Shown here: piece after piece, positions 46,701-58,677 of the stretch
How positions within the stretch are numbered: the first letter of the stretch is position 1
Layout: each line of letters begins with the position of its first letter
NCBI GenBank assembly: GCA_022813625.1
Contig: JAKLMB010000028.1
Span: forward strand, 62,001 to 126,000
From: Aaosphaeria pasadenensis
Lineage: Eukaryota; Ascomycota; Dothideomycetes; Pleosporales
Reading direction: 5' to 3'
DNA: 64,000 nt
The notes under the pieces: model-generated
Databases searched by the model: none
What the model was told of the DNA's origin: nothing
The model's input: the letters and a program-made list of their open reading frames with translations, nothing else
Position numbers and translations under genes: made by a program

Positions 46701-49700
46701 TCAAGTATTTCTTTTCCTTGGATAGATCTAGATCTTTGATCTTATCCTGAAGATGATTCAACACGTCTACCACGGCCGAGGCAGTGTCTGCAAACATGTT
46801 GACTTCTAGGCCAGAGCTTCGGACACGGTATGCTCTGCGAAGTGAGCCCGCTTCATTTTCTGCTGTTGCTTGAAGTGTAGCGTCGACTGTGACATTGCCA
46901 CAACGGCGGACACCCTCCGAGTCTGATAAAGTAAGATCTACGTTGATCTTATACAGTTGTGCAATAGCTTCAGGAAGTAACAAAATAGTACCATCGGAGC
47001 CGATATTTGTAGCTTTGATTTGCACGCAGGAGAAACCAACATTCAGACTTGCGGTCGGTGAATCTGGAAGTTGACCTGGAGCATTGGCGATCACATGGAG
47101 ACCAGACAGAGTCATTTCAACGCCAAAGAGGATTGTTTGTGATGCCTTGGGTTCTTTGATGATTGGAGTTTGAGGTGTCTTCGGGAAGATCTCTTCGATG
47201 TGATTTGTCAGGATAGCAATATCGTCCTTGATGGCATGTATGACATTAGCTATCTCTGGCTGATTGATGGTTGAGACTATTGCTTGAATTTCAGAAGCCT
47301 CCAGACGAACTGTTTCAATGATACCGGACGCATCGATCCTAGTTTCGGTCTGGGTATTCGTGACTGTCAAGCGACCATTCAAGGGTGGCAGTTCTAGGCA
47401 GCTGATCACATTAGAACTTTGAAGAGAGGTACTAAGCATCCGGTGCGTGTGCGCTGCGAGATCATAGTCAACGCGTAAAGTTACATTCCGGCTCAACTTT
47501 GGCACAACGGAAATGCGACCAGACCCACCCTGAATCGACCAAGTGAGGGATTGTAACAAGGCTAGGTCCACCGTATAGAAGTCCATGAACAGCGCTAGGG
47601 TAATATTTGGAAGTTGAGCCGGCCCAACTCGAGCGTTTGATAGAGCCGTGTCATCTGTCTTCTTGAAGGAATGCTCTAGCGCCTTGATTTGACGATGAAC
47701 GTAGGCCACCTCTTCACGCACAACATTGTCTGCGACTTCGAGGAAACCCAGGATATTTTCTTCTACCGCAACTTTGATTGTTCGACTGGCTGCGAGAAGC
47801 TTGATCTCGTCGGGAATGCTGCTGCCAGTTCCATGATCGCAATGAGCGAAGTAGATACTTGGGAATTCGAATTGCGACTTCAGAAGCACCTTCGACCGGG
47901 AGAAGAGCTCGAGAACAGCTTTCTCGAGATTAGTTATCACTGTGATCGTGGTGGGGTCTTCCTTGCGACTACTTTGTGACCCAGCTACAGAGAGTCGGAA
48001 ACGCCGCCCGGTGGATAGTCCACGGAGATTGATTGTGTCCAGGCCGATTTTAGTCACATCGGAAACGTACACGAAATGGAAATCAGTGATCGTGGGTGGC
48101 TTGGGCGGTGGTGGTTCCCCTGTAAGATCGCAGGCCATATCCTCCTTCTTGAAGGTGACACTTTCCTTTTGAAACATCTTGATCAAAATTTCCAGGAGCT
48201 CGCATATCTCCCAACTGACCTGGATCGCGGTCTCTCGGGTGTTGACCTGGACTACAGTGGACGTCACTGGCGACTCCGTGCCCATGAGCATAAGGCCTGT
48301 TGGTGCTGGCGGGGGTGTAAAAGCGACGTTGACACTCAAAACATGCAGAGAAGCCTCCGTCTGCTTTGGACCGGGATCGAGGATGAACTTGATATCTTGC
48401 GACTTGATATCCAAGGACACTGGGATGGTTGAAGAAGGAGGGCCGTCCATGTTGCCAGATCCAAACAGTTTAATCATAGCGAGGCTGTTCTTCACGTGCG
48501 CTAGATCCCATGTTCGCCACTGGTCCCATAACGAAATGACCTTCTCTTCAGAGCCGGCTGGGCAACTGACGGACTGCTGTGAACAGCGCTGTTGAATGAG
48601 TGCCTTTTCGTTTACTGGCAGACATTGATAGATATAGCGGAAGCGTGATATAATCTTCCATGAATCATGACTACGTAGATGGTCTCTGGCGGCGCGCAGT
48701 GCGTACGACGCCTTCGTTAAGAACGGAGCATCAGGATACTCGTCTTCTGTCTGCTCTTGTGTACGTGTTAGGTACCACGCAAGGTATTGAAGCCTAGCTT
48801 TGGGTTGCTCGCTAACGTGGACAAAATCGGCCGCAAGCTCTTCACCAAGTATCGTGGTGCGGTGGATAAGCGAAGCCAGGTACTCGATCTTTCTGCTAGC
48901 TGTCGCAACTTCAAACGCTCTGAAAGTCAGGTTAACCGCCGTTTCCCGGCCTCTCAGCATCCAAACGAGAACATCACGTATCTCAGCTTGCACAGCCACG
49001 TCGTCCTTTGGCCCACTTGGAGTTCGCTCGGTGATGGAAAGTCCCAATGAGCCTAGTGTTGTATGGAGGGAAGTGGTATTCTCTCCTGCCCGTTCTCCTT
49101 GCAAGCTCTTAATACGGGCCGAAAGGTTGAGCTGATTAAGGATGAGATCGTATTGATCTGTCCCCCCTGTGGTCTCTGATGTAGCTCTGAAGTCATTCTG
49201 AAAGCGAGTATGGACGAATGGTATCCGCACGTTGAGTTCGATAGATTTGCCATGGCCCTCGCGGCGCTTTTGGTGATCAAGAATTTTGGTCATAACAGTA
49301 ACCTGGAAATCATCTAGGAGATCCTCGGGGCGACTAGGCTGGACAATATCGATCAAGTTCGAAACGCAGCGGACAGCTGCCGGGGTGCAATGGATCCGAA
49401 TGCCAGGCTCCGCACTTACAAGAAAACTGGTGTGTTTGAAACTTTCGTCTAAGTTTCTGGAAGAGACGTCGTTGAACACTACAGCATCGGCGTCCGTTTT
49501 GTCAACTTGGGATTTGACCGAAGGGAAAGATGGCACCTCGGACAAATCTGGATCGATTTGATCGAGAGGAAAGTATGGGGCCGCAAGAGAACTTGACAAC
49601 GCCACGGATGAGGGAGGTAGATTCCGCCTGATAATCTCTTCATCGGATAGCAAGCCCTGTGGGCGTCTGACTCTCGCTGTACGAGATGGGGAACGGCCAA

Positions 49701-52700
49701 GCAGTGTCTCGCTTCCGCTTGAAACAACGGCAGGGCTTACATGTTTTCGCCGACGAGCCGATCTGATGCTCGCAGCGAACGAACCCTTGGACGCTGAGCC
49801 TACAGAACCAGAACGACCTTGTCGCCCTCGCGTAGAGATTGTCTCAGAGTAGTTACCAGAGGATACGGAGCCATTTTCAACTTGTCCGGGCTGGAACAGG
49901 AAGACAGGATGAGGTATCTCTGGATACGGCATTGCAGGAGGGCGAATATTTTGTTGCCGGTCGCCATGAGGGTAGAGTGACGATGGGCTTTCGTGAAACA
50001 TGAACTGTGCCCTGTTCGTTCGTCGATCATGTTCTTGTATATGAGCTTGTTGTTTATTTCGTTCCTCTGTGAAGCCAATCTTCCGATTCAACATGTTTAG
50101 AGACAGAGTTGTCTGCATGAATGCATGGGTCTTGACTATGTTTTTCTCTCCACTGGGCGTCCTGTGTCTTGAAGCGGACCGTGCATCGACAGAGCTAATA
50201 GTGAGATTGGGGACAAGGGCACTTAGGCGTTGAGAAAACGTGCTTCCTGCAAGATCGTTGAAGTCGAGGTTTATGTGCCCAGTACTGACAAGTACAGCTT
50301 CTGATTCGATATGAAGCCAAACATGGATATCTTGAGTTTTCAAGCGCAGGAAAGTAGCATCATGAATTACCAGAGGATCAGCAACATGGAGTGAATTCTC
50401 GTCGTCGTCGAACGAGAAGGCAAAGGATCTGGCCACCCCGGCGGCCTTCTGTATGAATTCAGGGGTACATTCACCTGATATCTTGCCAACGTCAAAGTCC
50501 CAATTACAAACGTACGTCGGCTCAGTGGGTGGAAGACCGAAAAGGCGATGTCCGAAAATTCCGATTGAGTCAATATAGATTTCTGTGCGTCCACTGGTAT
50601 CATTCGGTATGCCCGCGCTGATAATGGAAGTGCCCAGTGAAACGCTGATAGGGCTAAAATTTACCGCAAGGTCCATGTAATAGTTGGTGAATCGAAGATC
50701 CGCGGTCACGAAGGGTAGTTCGGCACGAAGACTGCATTCTGACGAGTAAAGGTTTGCAGGTAGAAGGACGGCGCTGTTATCCGCAGAAACAGAAAGAATG
50801 ACATCGAGGTCATTCGACAATTTGCTCGGCTGACTATTGGGCGTACTAGTATCATTCGCAAGATTTGTACTAGGAAGGCCTTGGAATTCTTCGAGGGTTT
50901 TGAAGTGCATGTCGTCGCCAAAGTAATTGTCTTTGATCTTCATGAATTGATTAACAAGCCAGCCGTATAGCTCCAACGTGAGACGGTCGCCACGAATGTC
51001 CATGAAGAGTCTATCCGTGTTCATGGGTGAAGTCTCTGTCATAATTGTGTGGGATCCTTTCAAAGTTAATCCACCAAGGCTGGCCACTTTTTTCGACGGA
51101 ACAAATGTCTTGAGTGTGTTTTTGGATGGCATACACAATTCTAATCCGAGATGCCTCCCTTTTACGTCGAATCGGATCTCGTTCTGTAAAGGCTTGTACC
51201 GGTCAAGAGGTATGAGTACATCTCCATGCAGTCGTTCCCCATGAAGCATGACGAAATTGTTGTCGTCGAGATCAGACGGGTTGTTAACGATGTTTGAGTC
51301 GTTGGTATTCAAGTATATTTTGAAATGATTGAAGTCGATATTCAAAAAGTACTGAAACGGTACAAAGTTGAAATAGTCGGAGGCGGGTCCCGATCCCCAA
51401 TCTGCGACAAGATCAGTGAGGAGAAAAAGATGGTCGCGGAGAAGGAAAAGCTCGAGGTCTTGACAGGTAACGTTGAACATCCATTTGCGTAAGCTATTCC
51501 AGCTGAGAGGATTCGAAAGGTCGCAATCAAGCCCGAGTGGACCAGAGCGCCACAACAGCCCGTGATTAACGCTGGAAGATATTTCGCTGCTCACGATATC
51601 AACGGCAAGCTTATTGTGAAAGCCGTCTGGTGATGCCACCATGTCCATGAAGTAGTTCACAGAAGAGTTACGTGAGACTTTGATGTCCATCCACCCAAAG
51701 GGTCGAACATTGGCGCCTGAGGTTGACTTCTCCCCTTGCCTAAATCGAAATGATTTGCGTCGAGACTTGGTCTTTGCTTTTGGCTTTTCAGTGGCCTGCT
51801 TCCCCTGACCAGCTAACGTGTGTGCTTTGCCTTTCCATTTCAAGTCTTTAGAAGGCTCACGGACTGGGATGCGGAGAACCGTGTCTTCCTCGAAGCAGAG
51901 ATATAATTTGAATTTCGAGAGGGCACGAAGTTGGCCCGGTAGTAGTGAAGCCGCTGGCACGGCGTCGACGTGGGCACCTGGGAAGAAAATATTCTGAAAA
52001 ACCCCACGATGGCGGTCGGCCCAAGGTCCGTAGTTGATGGTCCCCCCATACACTTGGACATCAACACCATATTCAGGTGGTATGCTCCCATTGATGTCCT
52101 TTGCGAATTCCGGACTCGTGTGCAAGCTGTTCTCGAGCTCAGAGGGCACAGGGCCAACTACATCCCAATAGAAGCTGACATTGATACAAGGACAGTCTGC
52201 GATCATGGAGGACAAGCCATATTCCACACCATCCCATTCTCCGTACCCATCGTTGAGGCTCTCATCAAGGTAGCGAGAGAGACCCTTCCATTGGCGTTGC
52301 CCTTGAACGTACTGCGGAGGGGCAATGCTCTTTTTCCTCGACTTTGTATGGGTGTGAATGGAGTCACTCGAACTAGAGAACAGCCCAGACAGCTTCGGTA
52401 TTCGAGGGAAATGATCAGACCAATGCCAACGTTCCTTCCTCGACACCGTCGGCTGCTTTTCATCCATCTCATCGTCCGTGAAATCGGGATCAAGTTCCTT
52501 CTTCAATCGCTCGGCTGTCTCCAATTGAGATGCTTTGAAATCGGGATTAGGCTTCATATGGACGACTGTATTCGTGACCTGAAGATTGAAAACTTGCTGA
52601 TATACGTCCAAGGGGCCACTCCTAGCAGCATCAAACTCGCCACTTGCCTTTTCAAACTGCGCGGTAATGACAGACTTGGTATGCTCGTTTCCGATTACGA

Positions 52701-53629
52701 CTGCACCTTTGGTGCAATCAAAGTATATGGGTAATATCTTCAGAAAAGCAGGGATATCATCCTTTTTGGTTTTGGGAGTCGCCGAGGTATCGGTCTCTGG
52801 TCTTGGGATGTCGCTAGGATCGGGAGGCTGAGATTTCCGTAGCTTATTATGATGATCCTCATGTGGTTTTATAGAGCTTGCGTACGATCCCTCTTTGGTA
52901 TTGGCGGGGCCTAGGTCGTTATGGTCTTTGTCCTGTTTGTCGGCTTTGGCTTTGCGTTGCATAGCATCGATGATGCCATCGTATGCTGGGGTGCGGTTGT
53001 ACATGAAGGCCTCCAGTCCAGAAACTTTGATTGATATCCGACATGGCAGCCTCTTCCGCGCCTGCTTCCCGCCCGCCTCGGCACTGTCTACGGTCCTGCC
53101 TCGACTTCCGGGTCTACTGTCTGATCGGCTTCTGTTGGTACTGGAGGCGGCATCGCCAGCCTCGGATGCAGGAGGTGATTCTTCATTGAAGATCTCGGCG
53201 TCGCGCACCCTTCGAGTCCAATATTGCCAAGTTATATATCCCCCATGGATCAAAATCGTTTCGTTGTGACCATGGTATCTTATATCTTTGAAAAACAACC
53301 GACCTCCCAGTAAAGAGAACTGTAGCGCTTGGATGTCGATGTAGGCATGGAATGTGTGCCACGTATACGCTCGAATGCCGTAGGAAACAAAGGTCGCAAA
53401 GAGTCGATTGAAGTAGAAGAGAAAGAAGATTGTACTGAGTAACTAGTGAGCCAATTGCGAATGCGCAAGATGGTGACAGTACTTACAGGATCCCACAAAT
53501 CAGCATTTCAACCAGGAATACCCTAATCCAATATCAGTACATGTAGTAGACGATTGAGTGTATCTGTGTGCCTAACCAGTTGAAGCCGGTATGTGGGTTC
53601 AATGGCTCGGAAACGATTGAATTCGCCAT
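43732..53629 (-). CDS. CSF1: Csf1 bridge-like lipid transfer protein
   Basis: Three minus-strand exons, 53577-53629, 53487-53522 (36 nt) and 43732-53434 (9703 nt), encode 3263 residues, in the range of fungal Csf1 (yeast 2958). An N-terminal membrane anchor (about residues 19-45, VFLVEMLICG to FFLFYFNRL) is followed by the conserved IDIQALQFSLLGGRLFFKDIRYHGHNET entry segment and a very long chain of beta-rich repeats. Csf1 belongs to the VPS13/BLTP family: rod-shaped proteins with a hydrophobic groove that carry lipid between membranes, here from the ER. In yeast it is needed for GPI-anchor lipid supply and cold growth. The first donor (GTTAGG) is unusual and the third exon uses the second of two nearby AGs; both choices are set by frame and by family conservation. 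Confidence 0.95.
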
Positions 53630-54189
53630 GATGTCTGCGGAGAATGAAGGGTAGCTATACAGCTACGGTTCATGGTGGTCCAAAGCGGAAGGAGCGCATG
53701 CTGGATTCCAAAGTGGCAGCGGCGCGAGGTTGGACGTATGTAGTATTATTATGTCGGTTCCCACCTCGAGATTGTTGTAGGGGGTCTGATGTGTGATGTG
53801 CAAGTACACCGAATGGACTGTTGTAATTGTTGTATGAGGCGCGCGTTCACGGGATGTCGAGCGTCACAAGGGCTAAACAGGCGTGACAGGGATCAGGTCT
53901 AGGACGACGTCTGGTCAAATCGCGGAGGTCGGAGCTTTCGTCTCCGCAGCTCACGACCACCGGTTACGTGCATGTCATGTAATGTACCTACATTGCCTAG
54001 ATTCAACAACAGTCACCACGCTTCGTTCTTTGAAAGGATTACAGAGTCTTTGTGTCCTACATATTCGAGATATGGGCTCTGTTGCTCGTTGAAACCCCGC
54101 TCTTCCATCGAGCTTCTCTTTCGGACTCTCTCCTGGGGCCAGCTGCCCGTCATTTGTTGTTACCTCTTCATACTCTGTCTCCGCCCATC
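53630..54189. promoter_or_regulatory. Divergent promoter region of CSF1 and the Ost-alpha-like gene
   Basis: The two start codons are 560 bp apart on opposite strands, so both promoters lie here. No TATA box or other gene was recognised. An open frame beginning at 54052 is continuous with the first exon of the downstream gene, but the ATG at 54190 is better placed. Confidence 0.5.
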
Positions 54190-56494
54190 ATGTCAACAGG
54201 CAGCCTCCATTCCACCCAGACCTCCCCTGGCGGCACGGGAGACCGATTTGCACATGCGGTAATCGTCCTAGCTGGCGTAGCTGCCCTCGTTGCTAGTTTG
54301 ATCACTATCCTGTACGTTATCTCGTCGTTATTGAAAGTGTATAGTACTGACTTGGGCACTAGATCAGTATGGTTACAAGCGTGAGCAACCCCAAGCTATA
54401 TATCGCCGACATCGCGACGTACTTACCCATCGGCAGCAAAAACTACAGGAAACCCCTTCTGCAGAGATATGTGGTGCGCATACTGCTCATGTACGTTGTA
54501 GAGCTTCGTGGTCAAACGTGCTGGCTTAAAGTTAATGCCTACTAGGGTCCCAATTTACTCCGCTTCTTCATGGGCGAGTCTTGTTTCGCTGAAGGCTTCC
54601 TTCTGGATAGGTCCCTTTCGAGATGTCTATGAGGTGGGGAATTCTTTAATTCGAAGATAGCACAGGCTCTAACATTGAAATAGGCTTTTACCATCTATAC
54701 CTTCTTCCAGCTGTTGATCAACTTCATTGGCGGCGAACGCGCGCTGATTATCCTCATGACGGGCCGTGCTCCTGTCTCGCATCTCTGGCCTCTGAACCTC
54801 ATCCTTCCAAAGGTTGACATCTCCGATCCACACACGTTCCTGGCGATCAAGCGCGGCATTTTGCAATATACATGGATGAAACCGATACTCGCAGTCGCCG
54901 CGATTATAATGAAGGCAACGGGTACATATCAGGAGGGCTATATCGGCGTCACATCTGGATACTTCTGGAGTGGTCTCATCTATAATGTGAGCATTACCGT
55001 TAGCCTGTACGCCCTCGCTATGTTCTGGGTGTGCATGTCGCACGACTTGAAGCCCTTCCGACCTATGCCTAAATTCTTGTGCATCAAGGGCATCATCTTT
55101 GCCTCGTACTGGCAAGGATTTTTCCTTTCTATTCTTGTCTTCCTGCGCGCCATTCCTGGTGATGTTCCTGGTTACACACCCGACAATCTGGCTGCCGCCA
55201 TCCAGGATGCACTGATTTGTTTTGAGATGCCTATTTTCTCGCTTGCGCATTGGTATGCCTTCTCATGGCATGATTATGCCGATCAAACAATTTCTGCAGC
55301 TCGCATGCCTGTAAAATATGCTCTACGCGATGCTTTTGGACCCCAAGACCTTATCCAAGACACGAAGGATACGTTTGGAGGCAAGCACTATGAGTACCGC
55401 TACTTTGATGCGCATGACAATGTATTGGCACACGAAGAGTCGTCATCCCGCGCGGCCAGAATGAGGGAAGGAATGAGATATGAAAGAGGAGGAAAGGGAA
55501 AATACTGGATTCCCAAACCCGGCCAACATGAGCAGGAGCCGCTTTTATCTAAAGTGAGCTCCGGTCGGGCCAGGACAATGAGTCCCGGAGCACATCGGGC
55601 GCTCGATACGTCCAAGTACGGGGCGATTGACGAGGAGGACGAACCACAACTCAATCCAGACGACGAAAGGCTGTTTGATAGTGCACGCGCCCTAGAGTTT
55701 GGAGATTGGAATGTAAGTCGACACTTATCTCGAGGCATATTCACGTCCTAACCTCAGTAGTATCCGGTCATAGAAGCACACAGAGCATCACTCGAGGACC
55801 GACTGTATAGAAATCCCAACATAATCACCGCGTCAACTAATCGCAACCTGTTGCAACCTACCAAGGAGAATAAGCGACGGCGCAAGAGTCAAATCCAGCA
55901 CCTCAAGGAGAATGTCGACAAAGGGAAGCAACGGAGCGATTCCGAGAGCGGCGAACCATCGAGCTCCAAATCGCGCAGCGGTCTTGCAAACAAACTGTTA
56001 AGGCAGCAATCTTCGTCATCGACAAACTCTGCCAAGTCGGACAAGAGCCAACTAGTCGATCTGGTTGTTGAAGATCGTGAGGCGGAGGAGGTGGAACGAG
56101 TCCGGGCGCGCAAAGAAGGCGGACCTGGATGGAATGAAGTCCAACCAAAACATTTTGTGTAAGTTTGCAGCCCTTTCAGTGTCGATCCTGTGCTCTTTTC
56201 TAATCATACCATAGCCACACATACCCCCAAGAGGGCCAGGATGAGGAGGTCCGCGAGGGTTTTGATCCCGACGCCCCCCAAGCGCACAACCCTGAAAGCG
56301 AGCATAATCTAGATGCGCCGTTCGCAGTTGGCGGCAACGAGGATATAGATAAGAATCCAGAAGATCGCAAACCCCACGTTTCAGAAGAAGCACAGCAATG
56401 GGAAAGGCGAGATTTCTCACCCGAAGGCAATCGAAAGAGTGGTCCACAGTACGGTAGCTTCAGAGAAGAACGGAACGTGTGGGGCGATGAGTGA
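54190..56494 (+). CDS. Ost-alpha/TMEM184-family (DUF300) membrane protein
   Basis: Seven exons, 54190-54311, 54363-54380 (18 nt), 54437-54490, 54546-54633, 54684-55712, 55761-56158 and 56215-56494, encode 662 residues. Introns are 48 to 56 nt. The joined exons give the family core: LQAKNYRKPLLQRYVVRILLMVP split below 20 residues by exon ends, then IYSASSWASL, FRDVYEAFTIYTF, LIILMTGRAP, KRGILQYTWMKP, EGYIGVTSGYFWSG and HDLKPFRPMPKF. About seven transmembrane segments are present. The C-terminal 280 residues are polar and charged. Plant LAZ1 and human TMEM184 and SLC51A are relatives linked to vacuolar membrane function and organic-solute transport; the fungal role is unknown. Confidence 0.9.
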
Positions 56495-58677
56495 GGAAAG
56501 ACATCGCCGGAGATTAATCATCGACTGAACAGCAGTACGCCTAACGATGGATGCGGCGAAGGGGGCTTGGGGGTCAGCATCAAGGCGGAGTCCACCATGG
56601 AGGATCTCGTTTGGACATTTTCATTTTGGTTTTGTTTCGGCGGCGAAACTCCAGATCAGCATCATTGGGGGAGGTGATCGACCATGTTCTATACCCTTTT
56701 TCTGGACACGTGCATACATACAATGATTCGACTGTTTTGATCATTCTGTTTCTATTCCTCTGGTTATGTCATCATTTATCTTTTACGACCTTGACGTGGT
56801 CAACGTATTCGTATTCGACACCTTACCCCCCTCCAATTTCCGCAAGACTGATGTCTTTTGGCCTCAGCCAGCCACCAAGGCGTCGTGACATGGAGGCTAG
56901 GTACCTTCCAAAAGAAAAGTACCTACGTGAGCTGACGAGAACACTGCGGGCGGCCTATGGCTTCGATGTACTCGCCGACGTTCTAGTGCTCACATGTCTC
57001 CCGCAAGCAACAAGTTACTCCGTACCATCACATAAGCATAATTCACAGAGCAACGAACGCCACCAAACCTTCTTGCTCGCGTGAGGATCAAAAAACGAAA
57101 ATGGAGATATTTGAGAATCGGAAACCGTACAATTCACGAATCCGCAACGTTATGCCAATGCATGCGTCTTGCATAATTTGCATGAAAACGCTGGCTCTCC
57201 GTTGCGTTGTTTTGCGTTGCGCTGCTGCGTTACGAATCAAGGCCGTCGCAAGGCCCTGCCAATCTCTCCGCAAGAACAGATCAGAACATGCCTGCGACCG
57301 ACGTGTTCTTCAACGATCTGGCAAAGCTGCTGCTGCTGCTGCGACCGGCCGGTTGGTGCCAGCTCATCTGTTGACAATCTGCCCGGCCAAGTTAAGCAAT
57401 GCACACGCAATGCGGTACGGCAACCGTGCCGTGGGTCAGAGGCAGAAACAGGCGCAGTCGCAATGCGATTGGACGGGGCAGGGATAGAGTGCTGAGGTTA
57501 GAGACAACGTGCGGCCGTTTCAGCAAGCTGCAAAACATTTGCTCGCGGCGAAGGAATCGGATTACAGTGCAGTGCGGATTTTCAAGGGCTGAGCCCGTCT
57601 AAGATTAAAGCGGTTTGGCCTCGCGCCGTGGTCGATCGATGGATGAATGATTGACAGGGCATCTGAGGGGGAATGGGATGCATAGGCCTGGCCTATCTCG
57701 ACAAGCCAGCCACATGCCCGGGAAGAGAAGTGAAGCATTTGAGAGATTATTGGAAGACGGCATGAAAAGTATTGCAGGCATTATTGGTTTCGACTGTTTG
57801 GTGGAGGAAGCGCTTCGAAAAGTATTGAATGGTGTTGAATGGATTGAGTGGATGACAGCGGGCGCCTACGATTCTGCGTCTTGTCCACTAGCCGAGTAGA
57901 CAAGCAATGGAACGGCCAATCAGAGGCGTCTTACTCTCATTCTTCCATACAACCAACCCCCAAGGGCCAACACTCCCACGACCACCAGATGCCAATCAAT
58001 GCACAGATTGCAACAACATCTAATTCTGACATTTGACATTCAACCCCAATCTCATTCTTTTTTACTCCTCCTCTACACAGTACATACTACATGGGCCTTG
58101 ACAACCTCGCGCCGGTGGGTCCATGCTCCCCACAACTTGTCCATATCCATCCACTGTCCACGCCTTGTCTCCGCCCACCCAAAACGCCTCTTTTCACTCC
58201 CCAAGACCCTCGATATGGCCACGGAACCCTACCATTGGGCGCTTACCCTCTGCCCTAGCACAGTTCGTCAATCTTATATCATGAATTCGAGGCCCGTTTG
58301 AGCAGTCTGGCTGCTTTGCCCTTCCTCCCATTCTTCCCAATGGTTGGCTCCCATTTTCCTGCAACCTTCTCATAGGCCTGCATCCTAGCTACTGCAGGTT
58401 CCCGCATCTGTAGCCTCTTCTATTCATTCTTTTCTTGACCTGCTGTCTATCTATCTTTTCTCCTCTCATTCCTTTCTTCTGACTGGCATTCTTTTATTAC
58501 CTTTGGCTTAGCTCCTTTCAGCCTTTCCTCTCTTTTCCTCTTCGCTTTCGCCCTTCTCTCCTACTCTCCTCCGTCGTCATCTCGACATCCTCCTTCTTTT
58601 CGTCCTCTTGTGCGTTCTTCAACTGTTCGTGGGTTTTGCAGAAAGGGAAGAGATGCTTGCCTGGTAAGCAAGTCACT
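56495..58677. other. Intergenic region, no gene seen
   Basis: About 2.2 kb. Overlapping frames on the plus strand between 56550 and 58040 show no conserved motif. From 58300 to 58630 the plus strand is pyrimidine-rich, as expected of a promoter and leader. A GTTGCGTT-type word cluster occurs near 57200. Confidence 0.5.

Noticed and set aside
53435..53443. Upstream AG acceptor for CSF1 exon 3
   Set aside because: It puts the long exon out of frame; the next AG, ending at 53435, keeps the 9.7-kb frame and the hydrophobic anchor.
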